Assembly (NCBI RefSeq): GCF_029504655.1
Contig: NZ_JAQFIL010000001.1
Location: 6,081,001 to 6,145,000, forward strand
Length of the DNA stretch: 64,000 nucleotides
Direction: 5' to 3'
From: Catalinimonas alkaloidigena
Lineage (GTDB): Bacteria; Bacteroidota; Bacteroidia; Cytophagales; Cyclobacteriaceae
Of the stretch, positions 17,039 to 26,889 are shown piece after piece (within the stretch, counting starts at the first letter, position 1; each line of letters starts with the position of its first letter). The notes below the pieces were generated by a model. That model saw only the letters and a program-made list of their open reading frames with translations, did no database searches and was not told where the DNA came from. The position numbers and the translations under genes are program-made.

Positions 17039-17722
17039 ATGAAAAGAGTATTTTTAATATTTTCCCTTCTACTTACCTACTCACTGGTACAAGGCCAGGA
17101 GCAGCAGAGTCAATTCACCTCGGCACAACCTGACCTTCCGGGTATGCTGATTTTTGACTATGGCGTCAATATATTGATGAATGCTCCTGAGGAATTTGAA
17201 ATCAGAACCATACGCTCTCGCAGTATTGGCTTTCATTATTTGTACCCGGTCGCTTTGGGTGAATCAAAGTTTTCATTCCATCCGGGTATAGGTATTTCTT
17301 CACACAACTATACTTTTTCAGATGAGGTAACCCTGATGGACGGAGATTCAACTGAAATCGTTGAACTGGACAATGAAGCATTCCCTAATGTAGATAAAAC
17401 CAAGCTTTCTGTTCATTTCATCAATATTCCTATGGAATTTCGCTTTTTTGCGAATGATGACTATCGCGGGTTTACTGCTGCCTTGGGGGGTGTAATAGGC
17501 CGCCGTTTACTGTCTTACTCCAAAATCAAATACAATGATGATGACTATGCCAAGAACCGGAAAGACTTTAACCTAAATCCCTGGCGTTATGGCGCACATG
17601 CAAGGGTAGGTTTCAGAGGAATCACCCTTACCGGACAGTATATGTTCTCCGAAGTATTTGTTGCAGACGAAGGGCCGCAGGCTAATACACTTACCGTGGG
17701 CATAACCATTTCATTATTCTAG
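17039..17722 (+). CDS. PorT-like outer-membrane beta-barrel protein
   Basis: A 227-residue protein with a signal peptide (MKRVFLIFSLLLTYSLVQGQ, cleavage expected after QGQ). The rest alternates hydrophobic and polar residues in beta strands, ending in an aromatic terminal strand (LTVGITISLF), as in the outer-membrane beta-barrel group that includes PorT. The sequence between has YHYLYPV-like and GFTAALGGVIGRR segments. The role is unknown; PorT proper works in type IX secretion, but this degree of similarity is not enough to claim that. A strong hairpin follows the gene. Confidence 0.6.
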   Translation: MKRVFLIFSLLLTYSLVQGQEQQSQFTSAQPDLPGMLIFDYGVNILMNAPEEFEIRTIRSRSIGFHYLYPVALGESKFSFHPGIGISSHNYTFSDEVTLMDGDSTEIVELDNEAFPNVDKTKLSVHFINIPMEFRFFANDDYRGFTAALGGVIGRRLLSYSKIKYNDDDYAKNRKDFNLNPWRYGAHARVGFRGITLTGQYMFSEVFVADEGPQANTLTVGITISLF

Positions 17723-17798
17723 ACCACTTTGAACAGTTATTCTATTTTAGTAAAAATGTCATCTTCTTTTTAGCAAGGACTTTATATTCTACGCTCAT

Positions 17799-17843
17799 AG
17801 AAAAGAAAAGCAGAGGCTAGCCAATACGCTGCTTTTCTTTTCT
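17799..17843. terminator. 15-bp perfect stem, bidirectional terminator
   Basis: AGAAAAGAAAAGCAG (17799-17813) pairs perfectly with CTGCTTTTCTTTTCT (17829-17843). The purine/pyrimidine arms give a T-rich end on either strand. The loop carries the palindrome GGCTAGCC. It separates the barrel gene (+) from the decayed T9SS gene and dnaE unit (-). Confidence 0.65.
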
Positions 17844-17861
17844 TACGATGATTTAAGATTT

Positions 17862-18202
17862 TTACTTTAGAATCAATTTTTGCATTCGCAGATTCTCCTG
17901 CCTGATGCTCACCAAATGCAGTCCGCTGGTCAGGCTCTTACTCGAGTTCAGCCTGATCCCCTTTTCAAGTTCTTCAGGCATCATATGCTCATAGAGAGAT
18001 TGCCTGCCGTAGCTACCCAATAGGCTTACCTCTACTTCCACACATCGCGGATTCGCTGCTATGTTCTCCCCAATGCAATGTACCCAACAACTATCCGCTG
18101 CATCACTGGCAGTGTCTGCTCATTTATTTCATCTTGAGCAATGTCAGCCTTACTGGCATCTAAGGTAGGGTAGTTGGTCCAGGACCTGTTATGCCCCAGA
18201 GC
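17862..18202 (-). pseudogene. remnant of a type IX secretion substrate (C-terminal sorting domain)
   Basis: On the minus strand a frame open from 18119 to the TAA at 17862 encodes a recognisable T9SS type A sorting domain: ANPRCVEVEVSLLGSYGRQ, then SGLHLVSIRQENLRMQKLILK. The usual pattern is VEVSLxDxxGRxV ... ASGLYLVRI ... QKLIxK. Upstream the frame stops at once (TGA at 18120-18122), but a second frame continues with a short coding-like piece (SWTNYPTLDASKADI, up to 18202) and a third has VWDNINELWG. This is what a frameshifted, truncated secreted protein looks like. No start codon, signal peptide or body domain remains between this and dnaE. Confidence 0.6.
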
Positions 18203-18297
18203 TCATTGATGTTATCCCAAACTACTCAAATAGCGTTACCAAGGCTTTTAGCATAGCATGCACACGGTTCAATTCATCTTACCTGGCAAATAAGGGC

Positions 18298-21200
18298 TTA
18301 ATTAGCCTCTAGTTTATAAGTAATATCCTTAAGCTTTTCTACTGTTTCAAAAAAGCTATTGACAGGGTTTACTTTAAACTTCCTGGACATGGTATCTACA
18401 GTAATACTCTCCATACCGTCTTGCAGGTAAACTTTTAAGGCACAGCTACCCTGATAATCCAGGAGAAGTTTTTCCAGATCTGATACTAATTTATCATCCA
18501 GAACTTCTACAGGAATTTTGAGTTGAACACCTTTGGTCATTTTCTCGCGGATCTCACTTAAAAGCTGCACAGACTGAGGGCGAAGTTCCCAGACATCCGG
18601 TTGATTGTAGCGTTCCTCTACCTTCCCTCTTATGTATACAAACTCCCCTATAGACAGCCGATGACGGTTACTCAAAAAGTCTTCTCCAAAGAAGGCAAGG
18701 TTCAGAGAAGTCTGATAATCTTCTATGGTTACCAGGCCAAAAGGCTTACCAGTACGAGTCTGCCGCTCCTGAAATGAGGTGACGATACCTGCCACAGATA
18801 TATCCTGATTCTTATAATTCGGTACCTGGTCTACCGTGCATGTACAGAAGTTTTCAATTTCTAGCTTAAACTGATCTAAAGGATGTCCAGAGATATAGAA
18901 CCCAATTACCTCTTTCTCAATTTTTAGTTTTTCTATCTCACTATAAGGTTCGCAATCCGTAAGCCTGGGTAGAGGAACATCTACTCCATTACTACCTCCG
19001 AACAATGATTGTTGCGCGGACTCTTCTTCCTGTTGTAGTGTAACTGCATACTTACATGCTTTTTCTATCAGACTGGCATCTCCTTCTTCAGTATGTAAGT
19101 ATTGCCTTCTATGCAAGCCATCAAAACAGTCGAAGGCACCCGCCATTGCCAAGACCTCCAGCGTTTTCTTATTGACCTGTCGGAGGTTAATCCGTTTGGT
19201 AAACTCAAAGATATCTTTGTAAAGCCCTTCTCCATCTCGTTCTTCTATGATGGCACTTACCGCATTTTCACCTGCGCCTTTTACAGCCCCTAAGCCGAAG
19301 CGGATCTGTCCTTCTTTATTCACGCCGAAGAAATACCTGCTTTCATTAACATCTGGCCCCAGCACATTGATACCCTGGCGCTTACACTCATCCAGAAAGG
19401 CAGTTACCTTATCGGAATTGTTCATATTGTGGGTAAGAACAGCCGCCATGTATTCTGCCGGATAATTCGCTTTCAGATATCCCGTCTGGTAAGCTACTAC
19501 TGAATATGCGGCAGAGTGTGAACGGTTAAATCCGTACTGGGCAAACTTCTCCATAATGGAAAAAACCTCCTCAGCTTTGCCCTTTTCAATCCCATGTTTT
19601 TCTTTGGCCCCTTTGACGAAAATCTCCCGCTGCTTGTTCATCTCCTCTATCTTCTTCTTACCCATCGCCCGACGCAGCAAATCCGCACCGCCGAGAGAGT
19701 ACCCTCCCAGGATCTGGGCTGTCTGCATGATTTGCTCCTGGTACACCATAATACCATAGGTATTTTTGAGGATACCTTCCAGCAGCGGATGAGGATATTC
19801 CACCTGTTCGCGCCCATGCTTGCGGTCAATGAAGTTAGGAATGAACTGCATGGGCCCCGGACGGTAAAGGGCGTTCATAGCAATCAGGTCTTCTATATTG
19901 GTAGGCTTGAGTTTTTGTAACCATTGCCGCATCCCATCTGACTCAAACTGGAAAGTACCTACGGTATCGCCCCGCTGATAAAGTTTGTAGGTTTCTTCAT
20001 CATCCAGTGGAATCGTGTCAATGTCAATTTCAATACCATGATTTTGTTTAATATTTTCAAGGGCTGTTTTGATGATGGTTAGGGTTTTTAACCCCAAAAA
20101 GTCCATCTTCAACATACCTGCTGACTCCACCACCGAACCATCAAACTGCGTGATAAAAAGGTCAGAGTCTTTATCTGTCTTTACAGGAATATATTCCAGC
20201 AGGTCATCAGGAGCAATGATTACTCCGGCAGCATGTATGCCGGTACCTCTCACCGAACCTACCAGCGTTTGCGCCAGGTTTACTACTTCTGATTGCTTAT
20301 CCCTACCTCGCTTAATTTGCTGTAACTCCGGTACTTCAGCCAATGCCTGCTCAAAGGTAGTCCCTGGCTTTTCCGGTACAAGCTTGGCGATGCGATTGGC
20401 TTCCGGAAGTGGCAGTTCGCTCACTCTGGCTACGTCACGGATAGACATTTTAGGAGCCATGGTGCCAAACGTCACAATCTGGGCTACCTGGTTACGTCCA
20501 TATTTCTTAATTACATAATCTATTACTTTTTGTCGGCCATCGTCATCAAAGTCAATATCAATATCGGGCATGGAGATACGCTCAGGGTTGAGGAATCGCT
20601 CAAAGAGTAAGTCATACTCAATCGGATCGATATTGGTGATTCCGGTACAGTAAGCCACTACTGAACCGGCTGCGGAACCACGCCCCGGCCCTACTTTCAC
20701 CCCCATTTTTCGGGCAGCGTTGATAAAATCCTGTACAATAAGGAAGTAACCGGGAAAACCCATGTCCTTGATGATCTTCAGTTCGTGGTCTATCCGCTCA
20801 CTAATCTCTGGCGTGACCTCCCCATAATGGCTTTTTGCGCCTTCATATGCTAAATGACGCAAGTAGTCATCCTGGTCCTCAAACTCTTCGGGTATTTCAA
20901 AGCGGGGCAAAAGAATGTCTCGCTCCAGTTTGAGTTCTTCCGTTTTCTCTACAATTTCATAGGTATTAGTGATGGCTTCCGGTAAGTCCTGGAAGAGACG
21001 CTTCATCTCCTCTTCTGTTTTGAAATAAAACTCATCGTTAGGCATCCCAAAGCGAAACCCTCTTCCCCGCCCCTTAGGCATAGACATTACATCACCATTT
21101 TTTACACAGAGCAGTGTATCATGGGCATCAGCATCAGCACGCCTGGTATAATACACATCATTGGTAGCGATTACCTTTACATTGTACTTTTTAGCAAAGC

Positions 21201-22494
21201 GGAGCAATATGTCATTTACACGATTCTCTTCTTCCAGACCATGACGCTGAAGCTCTACATAAAAGTCCTCACCAAATGTTTCTTTCCACCAGACAAAGGC
21301 CTCTTCTGCCTGATGCTCCCCTACGTTCAGAATCAGATCGGGCACCTCACCGGAGATACTACCGGTAGTTGCGATCAATCCGTGCTTGTACCTCTGAATT
21401 AATTCTTTATCAACACGAGGGAAACCACCATAATAGCCTTCAATATATCCTAATGAACAAAGTTTGGAAAGGTTTTGATAACCTTCCTGATTTTTGGCCA
21501 GCAGCAGTTGCAGACTCCGCTGGTCTTTCATGTCTTTGGTAAACTTTTTCTGATGGCGATCTTCTACTACGTATACATCGCAACCTATGATAACTTTCAA
21601 CCCTTGTCTTTTGCCTTCGGCCACCGCCTTAAAAGCGCCAAAAAGGCTTCCTAAGTCGGTAATTGCCACGGCGGGCATGCCTTGCTCTTTGGCTGCTGCC
21701 ACGATATTTTTAAGACTGGCCGTACTCTGGAGTATAGAATATTGCGAGTGTACGTGTAAATGACTAAAAGGAGCAGTCTTAATTTCTTTGACTGGCTCAT
21801 TACTTAGCGGAATAGTTGGAGCTTCTGACTCTTTTTTCTCCTTTTCAGCACGGCTGGCAGCCTCAAGATCCGGTGCTTCGTAGATGATTTTGTCCAGTGG
21901 TACTTCATCATTATAGGGCTTAACCACTTTTTCTTTGAGTAATCCAAAAAAGCAGCGCGCAGTAGCATCAACGTCAAAAGCAGAGTTGTGTGCTTCGTCA
22001 AAGCCTACACCGAAAAGCTTCTGATGGAGTTCAGAAAGAGTCGGCCATTTGTACCTTCCTCCACGTCCACCGGGAATTTTGCAAAAGTCAGTAGACTCAT
22101 CTTTGGTGTCCAGCTTCTGTATATCCATCAGATGTGTAGGAAGACCTGTTCTAACCAACTCTGCGCCGGTGATATTAATATCAAAGTCTACATTATGACC
22201 TATGACTACCTGGGTACGCTCCAGGTCTTTGTTAAATATCTCAAGCACCTTTTCTAGAGGATGGCCTTCTTTCAGCGCCCGTTCTGTAGAGATACCGTGA
22301 ACTTTTTCAGAATTGAAAGGAATGGTAAACCCTACTGGTTTTACGATGTAATCCTGCTGGTTGAGCAATTTTCCGTCGGCAGCATGCAACTGCCAGGATA
22401 ACTGCACAATGCGGGGCCAGTTGTCCAGGTCTGTAATTGGAGCATTATAGTCGCGGGGAAGACCGGTAGTTTCAGTATCAAAGATCAGGTACAT
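18298..22494 (-). CDS. dnaE: DNA polymerase III alpha subunit with fused N-terminal DEDDh exonuclease
   Basis: A 1398-residue replicative polymerase. Residues 1-190 are a DnaQ-like 3'-5' exonuclease: FDTETTG (Asp6, Glu8), GHNVDFD and HNSAFDVDAT give a complete DEDDh set, so proofreading is built into the chain. After a charged linker, the PHP domain begins near residue 243 with SHLHVHSQYSIL; the later motif reads AITDLGSLFGAF, with Leu where metal-binding PHP domains have His (TDHGN). The polymerase core has PGRGSAAGSVVAYC and the catalytic aspartates in MPDIDIDFDDDGR. An OB domain follows (ISVAGIVTSFQERQTRTGKPF). Length exceeds E. coli DnaE (1160) because of the fusion. The gene is transcribed alone, just after the T9SS remnant. 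Confidence 0.96.
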   Translation of the reverse strand: MYLIFDTETTGLPRDYNAPITDLDNWPRIVQLSWQLHAADGKLLNQQDYIVKPVGFTIPFNSEKVHGISTERALKEGHPLEKVLEIFNKDLERTQVVIGHNVDFDINITGAELVRTGLPTHLMDIQKLDTKDESTDFCKIPGGRGGRYKWPTLSELHQKLFGVGFDEAHNSAFDVDATARCFFGLLKEKVVKPYNDEVPLDKIIYEAPDLEAASRAEKEKKESEAPTIPLSNEPVKEIKTAPFSHLHVHSQYSILQSTASLKNIVAAAKEQGMPAVAITDLGSLFGAFKAVAEGKRQGLKVIIGCDVYVVEDRHQKKFTKDMKDQRSLQLLLAKNQEGYQNLSKLCSLGYIEGYYGGFPRVDKELIQRYKHGLIATTGSISGEVPDLILNVGEHQAEEAFVWWKETFGEDFYVELQRHGLEEENRVNDILLRFAKKYNVKVIATNDVYYTRRADADAHDTLLCVKNGDVMSMPKGRGRGFRFGMPNDEFYFKTEEEMKRLFQDLPEAITNTYEIVEKTEELKLERDILLPRFEIPEEFEDQDDYLRHLAYEGAKSHYGEVTPEISERIDHELKIIKDMGFPGYFLIVQDFINAARKMGVKVGPGRGSAAGSVVAYCTGITNIDPIEYDLLFERFLNPERISMPDIDIDFDDDGRQKVIDYVIKKYGRNQVAQIVTFGTMAPKMSIRDVARVSELPLPEANRIAKLVPEKPGTTFEQALAEVPELQQIKRGRDKQSEVVNLAQTLVGSVRGTGIHAAGVIIAPDDLLEYIPVKTDKDSDLFITQFDGSVVESAGMLKMDFLGLKTLTIIKTALENIKQNHGIEIDIDTIPLDDEETYKLYQRGDTVGTFQFESDGMRQWLQKLKPTNIEDLIAMNALYRPGPMQFIPNFIDRKHGREQVEYPHPLLEGILKNTYGIMVYQEQIMQTAQILGGYSLGGADLLRRAMGKKKIEEMNKQREIFVKGAKEKHGIEKGKAEEVFSIMEKFAQYGFNRSHSAAYSVVAYQTGYLKANYPAEYMAAVLTHNMNNSDKVTAFLDECKRQGINVLGPDVNESRYFFGVNKEGQIRFGLGAVKGAGENAVSAIIEERDGEGLYKDIFEFTKRINLRQVNKKTLEVLAMAGAFDCFDGLHRRQYLHTEEGDASLIEKACKYAVTLQQEEESAQQSLFGGSNGVDVPLPRLTDCEPYSEIEKLKIEKEVIGFYISGHPLDQFKLEIENFCTCTVDQVPNYKNQDISVAGIVTSFQERQTRTGKPFGLVTIEDYQTSLNLAFFGEDFLSNRHRLSIGEFVYIRGKVEERYNQPDVWELRPQSVQLLSEIREKMTKGVQLKIPVEVLDDKLVSDLEKLLLDYQGSCALKVYLQDGMESITVDTMSRKFKVNPVNSFFETVEKLKDITYKLEAN

Positions 22495-23203
22495 AGCGCT
22501 TGTTTTTCTCTTTTTACTCAGAATATGAGATTAAGTACTTCAGGATGCTTAACTCTCTAAGAAAGCGTAAACAGTCGCTTCAAGTAACAAAATCTGGTCA
22601 TTTTATCTCAGCAAAACTAATAGAAAAAATCAAAGTATTTCTTAGTCTTCCATGTTTGTACGCTTATGTTCTGGTCATCTCAATATTTGAAAAAGGTGAT
22701 CAAAAAGTATTATGCATATCAAGAAAACTCAACCCTCAGCTACGGTATTTAATGGTGCAAACAAGATAGACTTGCTGCTAAACCATAGTCACTAGACTTT
22801 CAATACTCAAACAGATCAGAAATTTCAATCATTTAACATTAAGTATAAGCTATTGCAATTTTTTTTGTGTATTTTAACAAACAAACGCTGAAACAGCCTA
22901 GTTAATTACCTCAACATCAATCATACAGTAGCGAATTCTCTATATAGTTCTTCTGAATTGAATTCTCTCTGATTGTATTACAGCAATTCCTTTTACCATT
23001 GAAGTTTCTTTGTGTGCAGCAAAACCCTGAGGGTGAAGTACACATTTCATTTTGATCTTCAAATCGTACAAAAAATGCGTAAAAAATATTGTTTATCTAA
23101 TACATTATATAATTTATTTATATATAGTTAAACAATTTATGGTTTTTGTGTATTTCATTGTAGCTTTGGCTTAAAACTCGCTATATATTTAACTTATCAA
23201 GGA
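22495..23203. other. 709-bp AT-rich intergenic region
   Basis: This lies between the divergent dnaE and COG4091-type genes. An open frame of 89 codons (22500-22769) has no family resemblance and poor codon use, so I do not call it. Close to the downstream gene, TAGCTTTG (23161-23168) fits the -7 consensus, but the nearest TTTG is only 12 bases upstream. No RNA gene was recognised. Confidence 0.4.
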
Positions 23204-24517
23204 ATGATTATTATTGACAATGCTTTGAGTTTCCGAGAAGAAGCTGGTAACCCTATTAAGGTCGGGGTAGTAGGGGCAGGCTTCATGTCGGTCGGACTAA
23301 TTAACCAAATTGAGAAATACACTCCCGGCATGAAAGCAGTGGCTATCTGTAACCGTACTCCTGAGAGAGCTACCCAATGCTATCAGAAAGCTGGGGTATT
23401 AAATGTTAGTATCTGCAGCAATCATCAACAAATAGATGATAATATTCTTGCCAATAAATATAGCGTTTGTGAAGATCCCGAAGTATTGTGCAGATCCGAA
23501 GAGATTGATATCGTTGTAGAAGCAACGGGGGCTATTGATTATGGAGCTCAGGTAGTATTAACTGCGATCAAGTACAATAAACCTATTTTGATGTTAAACC
23601 CAGAGTTGGATGCAACCATTGGACCTATCCTTAAGCATTATGCAGATCAGTCAGATGTAATGCTCAGCCAAACTGATGGTGACCAGCCAGGGGTGATTAT
23701 GAACCTTTACCGCTATGTAAAAGGACTGGGACTTACTCCCATGGTTTGTGGGAATATCAAAGGCTTCCTCGATGAGCATAAAAATCCTACCGATATGGAG
23801 GAGTTTGCCAACAATGTAAATCAGGGCACACGTATGATTACTAACTTTACTGACGGGACTAAGTTATCCTTTGAACAAGCTTCAGTGGCTAATGCAACCG
23901 GGATGGGAGTGGCAAAGCGAGGTATGAGTGCTTACAGGTCAAAAAAGCATATTGACGAACTCACTGATATACATGATGTCGATGAGCTCAAAGAACTGGG
24001 GGGGATCATTGATTTTGTGGTAGGTGCCAAACCTGGGCCCGGGGTATATGTATACGGCATCACTGATGACCCGATGGTAAAGGATTACTTAAAGTATCTA
24101 AAAATGGGCCCTGGTCCACTATATAGTTTTTATACCCCTTATCACCTTTGCTTTTTTGATATTCCCAGTTCCATCGCCAGGGCATTCCATTTCAATGACC
24201 CAGTGATGTATCCGCAGGGTGGCCCTGTTGTTGAAGTAGCAGCAATTGCCAAACGTGACCTTAAAGCAGGAGAAACCTTAGATGGATACGGAGGCTACCT
24301 TTCTTACGGAGTATGTGAGAACTATGATATCGCCAGAGAAGAGAACCTCTTACCCATTGGTTTGGCTGATGATGTCATCCTTAAAAGAGACATACCTAAA
24401 GACCAGGCTCTTACTTTTGACGATATTATCTACCCTAATGATCGTCTGGTCTATAAACTGTATGAGGAACAACTTAAGATATTTGAACCTGCCACAGCTA
24501 CAGTAAAAGCCAGGTAA
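23204..24517 (+). CDS. COG4091-type NAD(P)-dependent oxidoreductase with C-terminal SAF domain
   Basis: A 437-residue protein. The Rossmann fold starts at VGVVGAGFMSVGLINQI (residues about 21-37), followed by a homoserine-dehydrogenase-like segment (IDIVVEATGAIDYGAQVV) and the QTDGDQPGVIMNLYRYVKGLG region typical of this group. The C-terminal SAF domain spans about 345-425 (AKRDLKAGETLDGYGG, then DVILKRDIPKDQALTFDDI). Members are often mislabelled homoserine dehydrogenase or FlgA because of these domains; some act on sugar acids. There is no threonine or sugar gene next to it, so the substrate is open. A perfect terminator follows. Confidence 0.8.
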   Translation: MIIIDNALSFREEAGNPIKVGVVGAGFMSVGLINQIEKYTPGMKAVAICNRTPERATQCYQKAGVLNVSICSNHQQIDDNILANKYSVCEDPEVLCRSEEIDIVVEATGAIDYGAQVVLTAIKYNKPILMLNPELDATIGPILKHYADQSDVMLSQTDGDQPGVIMNLYRYVKGLGLTPMVCGNIKGFLDEHKNPTDMEEFANNVNQGTRMITNFTDGTKLSFEQASVANATGMGVAKRGMSAYRSKKHIDELTDIHDVDELKELGGIIDFVVGAKPGPGVYVYGITDDPMVKDYLKYLKMGPGPLYSFYTPYHLCFFDIPSSIARAFHFNDPVMYPQGGPVVEVAAIAKRDLKAGETLDGYGGYLSYGVCENYDIAREENLLPIGLADDVILKRDIPKDQALTFDDIIYPNDRLVYKLYEEQLKIFEPATATVKAR

Positions 24518-24542
24518 AGCAAAAGAACAAAAGCTCAATACA

Positions 24543-24577
24543 AGCCCCTGTTTTCTAAATAACAGGGGCTATATTTT
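24543..24577. terminator. perfect 10-bp bidirectional terminator
   Basis: AGCCCCTGTT (24543-24552) and AACAGGGGCT (24561-24570) form a perfect stem with an 8-nt loop, followed by ATATTTTTAG. It serves the COG4091-type gene and, read the other way, the convergent 24577-25650 gene. Confidence 0.8.
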
Positions 24578-25650
24578 TAGGCATATTCAGGTGTAAGACG
24601 CTCTCTTACTTTTTCCAGCAAGCTCTTGGTGGCCTTGATACCTTCCACAGCTTCCAGGTCGTTACCTTCATATTCTATTCCTACATAGCCACGATAGCCT
24701 GCATCTAGTACAATGCGCATCATTTTTTCATAGTCAGTATGAATCTCCTCTCCCTCAGAATTAAACTCATGTGTCTTGGCACTTACTCCTTTGGCAAATG
24801 GCATCAGCTCAGTAACGCCTTTATACCTATCGTACTCATCTAAACATTCGGGAGTAGGGTTTTCAGGAGAATAACCTTCTGTTTTAATACAGAAGTTACC
24901 AAAGTCAGGTAAAGTGCCCAGGTTAGAACGATTCGCCATTTTCATTACACCTGCCAGCCACTCTCCATTACTGGATAAGCCACCGTGGTTTTCTACCAGT
25001 ACATTGATGCCTGCTTTCTCGGCATATTCAGCTAACGAACCCAGTCCGTCGGCAGCGAGCTTTTGTTGTTCTTCAAAGCTCCCCTGGCTGGAAGCATTGA
25101 CACGGATTGAATGGCAACCTAAAAACTTAGCAGCATCTACCCATTTATAATGGTTTTCTACAGCTTTTGCTCGCTCAGCAGCATCCGGGTTACCAAGTTC
25201 ACCTTCCAGATCACACATGATCAGTAATGCTTCTACCCCTTCACTATTGCAGCGATTTTTAAGCTCACTCAGGTATTCAATGTTTTTGGCTTTGTCGTAA
25301 AAGAACTGGTTTACGAATTCTACACCATCAATGCCTAACTCACGGGCTTTGGCAGGGAACTCAAGATTACTGATTTTACTGCCGGAGACAATAGTATTGT
25401 AATCGCTCTGAAATTTTTCGGCGATTACATTAAAAGGCATACTCCTGATTTCCGGATTGAATAAATAACTGTTTAAAGACCACTCTGCAAGAGAAATTTT
25501 AAAGAGCGGTTCCCCCGAAGCAGCCGCTGTGGTTCCGACCGTTTCCTCTCCTTCAGCACCTTTTTTTGAAGAGCTATTACAAGCAAATCCGGCAACCCCT
25601 AAGCCTGCTGATATGGCAAAAGATTGCTTGATGAAAATTCTACGTCTCAT
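24577..25650 (-). CDS. exported sugar phosphate isomerase/epimerase-like TIM-barrel lipoprotein
   Basis: A 357-residue protein with an N-terminus that combines basic residues ([11 protein letters not shown]) with a hydrophobic core and a lipobox ending in Cys24 (GVAGFAC), so it is probably a lipoprotein. A low-complexity linker ([15 protein letters not shown]) follows. The body is an AP-endonuclease-2 TIM barrel: [42 protein letters not shown] (acidic ligand) and [12 protein letters not shown]. It is the second exported barrel of this superfamily in the window (the other is at 15117). Substrate unknown; sugar isomerisation or epimerisation is inferred from fold. Confidence 0.75.
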   Translation of the reverse strand: MRRRIFIKQSFAISAGLGVAGFACNSSSKKGAEGEETVGTTAAASGEPLFKISLAEWSLNSYLFNPEIRSMPFNVIAEKFQSDYNTIVSGSKISNLEFPAKARELGIDGVEFVNQFFYDKAKNIEYLSELKNRCNSEGVEALLIMCDLEGELGNPDAAERAKAVENHYKWVDAAKFLGCHSIRVNASSQGSFEEQQKLAADGLGSLAEYAEKAGINVLVENHGGLSSNGEWLAGVMKMANRSNLGTLPDFGNFCIKTEGYSPENPTPECLDEYDRYKGVTELMPFAKGVSAKTHEFNSEGEEIHTDYEKMMRIVLDAGYRGYVGIEYEGNDLEAVEGIKATKSLLEKVRERLTPEYA

Positions 25651-25846
25651 AAGTTATGTAAATGTTTTAGTAGGAAGAAAAAGCCAAAGGCTTGCTTCTA
25701 CAAAGAAAGTATTTAGCGTGAAAAATACACTATTGTGTCAGGAAGTAAAAACTCTCTTGCTAAGAGGAACGTTTTTTTAATGAATTACTACAAAATAAAA
25801 AGAGTAGAAGCTCTTTAATAGCAGAAAGGAAGTGTTTTGGAGGAAT

Positions 25847-26824
25847 TTAAGTTTCTTTTTCGCTTTTATCACCCACTTGTTTCATTACCCAGGATTTGCC
25901 CCAGTTTTCTTTCTCTTCTTCCGACCATAATTCTGGGAAGAATACTACGCGTTGAAAGCGGGGGGGTAAGTACTTGCGCCAGTTGGTACCACCTGTTGCT
26001 CCTTTTACTTGATTATTGTTGACAAGGTGACGTACTGCTGCTTTGAAATGGGCCAAAGGCCATTGTACATTTGCCCATTGGTCAAACTCCCGCAGCGCTG
26101 TAATGATGTCAGCATCGCCTTCTTTTATAAAGCGCTGCATACGTTTGCGGAGATGTTTCTGCTTGTACTCTTTGGCTTTGCGAGTCATCATTTTATCGTA
26201 CTTCTCTTCAAACTGACGCAAAGTAAGGGTCTTGGTACCACTCTGTATATCCCGGGCCCCGGCCTTCCAGTACAGGTTATCCATGTAGGCATCAATAGGA
26301 TCATCGGGAGAAAGCCAAAGGACATAGTCAGCATGCACCAGGTTGATTAAGTCAGTAGCAAAGATTTCTATGAGGCGATATTGTACAGACTGAAATCCAC
26401 TGGAAGGCATCAATGTCATTCTGAACTTAGCAAATTGTTGTCTGTCCAAACCTTCTGTCATGATAGAGAAGGAATCGGTGAGTTGCCTGAAGTAGCGATT
26501 CATACGCTGTACTTTGTCATAAAAGACTGAAGCTTCAGTAAGCTCACCGGCATTAATTTGCTCCAGTTCCCACAAAATCAATTTGAAATAAAGTTCTGTA
26601 ATCTGATGATAGGTAACAAAGACCATCTCATCCTTTTGGTCCGTACGGGGCTTCTGGAGGCTAAGCAGTGTTTCAAGCTCAATATAATCCCAGTAAGAGA
26701 GATAATCGGCATGTTCCAGCCCTTCAAGATAATCAGATAGGCTTTGACCTTGCTTGGCAAACTTATCTGAAAGCTTTTCCAGTTTCTCCAATACTTCCGG
26801 AGAGAGTGTAATTTTATCAATCAT
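25847..26824 (-). CDS. kynA: tryptophan 2,3-dioxygenase
   Basis: A 325-residue heme dioxygenase that opens the indole ring of tryptophan to give N-formylkynurenine, the first step of the kynurenine pathway. Diagnostic motifs: SYWDYIELETLLSLQKP, MVFVTYHQITELYFKL (distal His), PSSGFQSVQYRLIE with the substrate-contact Arg, and near the C-terminus HFKAAVRHLVNN (proximal His region) followed by GATGGTNWRKYLP. That last motif is the variant form of GTGGSSGxxYL seen in some Bacteroidota enzymes. No other kynurenine-pathway gene is close by. The ATG at 26824 gives the expected start. Confidence 0.92.
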   Translation of the reverse strand: MIDKITLSPEVLEKLEKLSDKFAKQGQSLSDYLEGLEHADYLSYWDYIELETLLSLQKPRTDQKDEMVFVTYHQITELYFKLILWELEQINAGELTEASVFYDKVQRMNRYFRQLTDSFSIMTEGLDRQQFAKFRMTLMPSSGFQSVQYRLIEIFATDLINLVHADYVLWLSPDDPIDAYMDNLYWKAGARDIQSGTKTLTLRQFEEKYDKMMTRKAKEYKQKHLRKRMQRFIKEGDADIITALREFDQWANVQWPLAHFKAAVRHLVNNNQVKGATGGTNWRKYLPPRFQRVVFFPELWSEEEKENWGKSWVMKQVGDKSEKET

Positions 26825-26889
26825 TGTCCGTACATTTGAAAAGGTAAGTATATAACGACTAAACTGATTGGGGTGTTATACCAACAGTT

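Noticed and set aside
17039..17722. PorT, type IX secretion component
   Set aside because: Only general barrel features are seen; the motif evidence does not separate it from other outer-membrane barrel proteins.
22500..22769. 89-codon ORF in the dnaE upstream spacer
   Set aside because: AT-rich, no conserved motif, irregular codon use; spacer reading is more likely.
23145..23168. Full promoter TTTG/TAGCTTTG before the COG4091-type gene
   Set aside because: The two elements are only 12 bases apart, too close for the Bacteroidota consensus, so I do not list it as a promoter.
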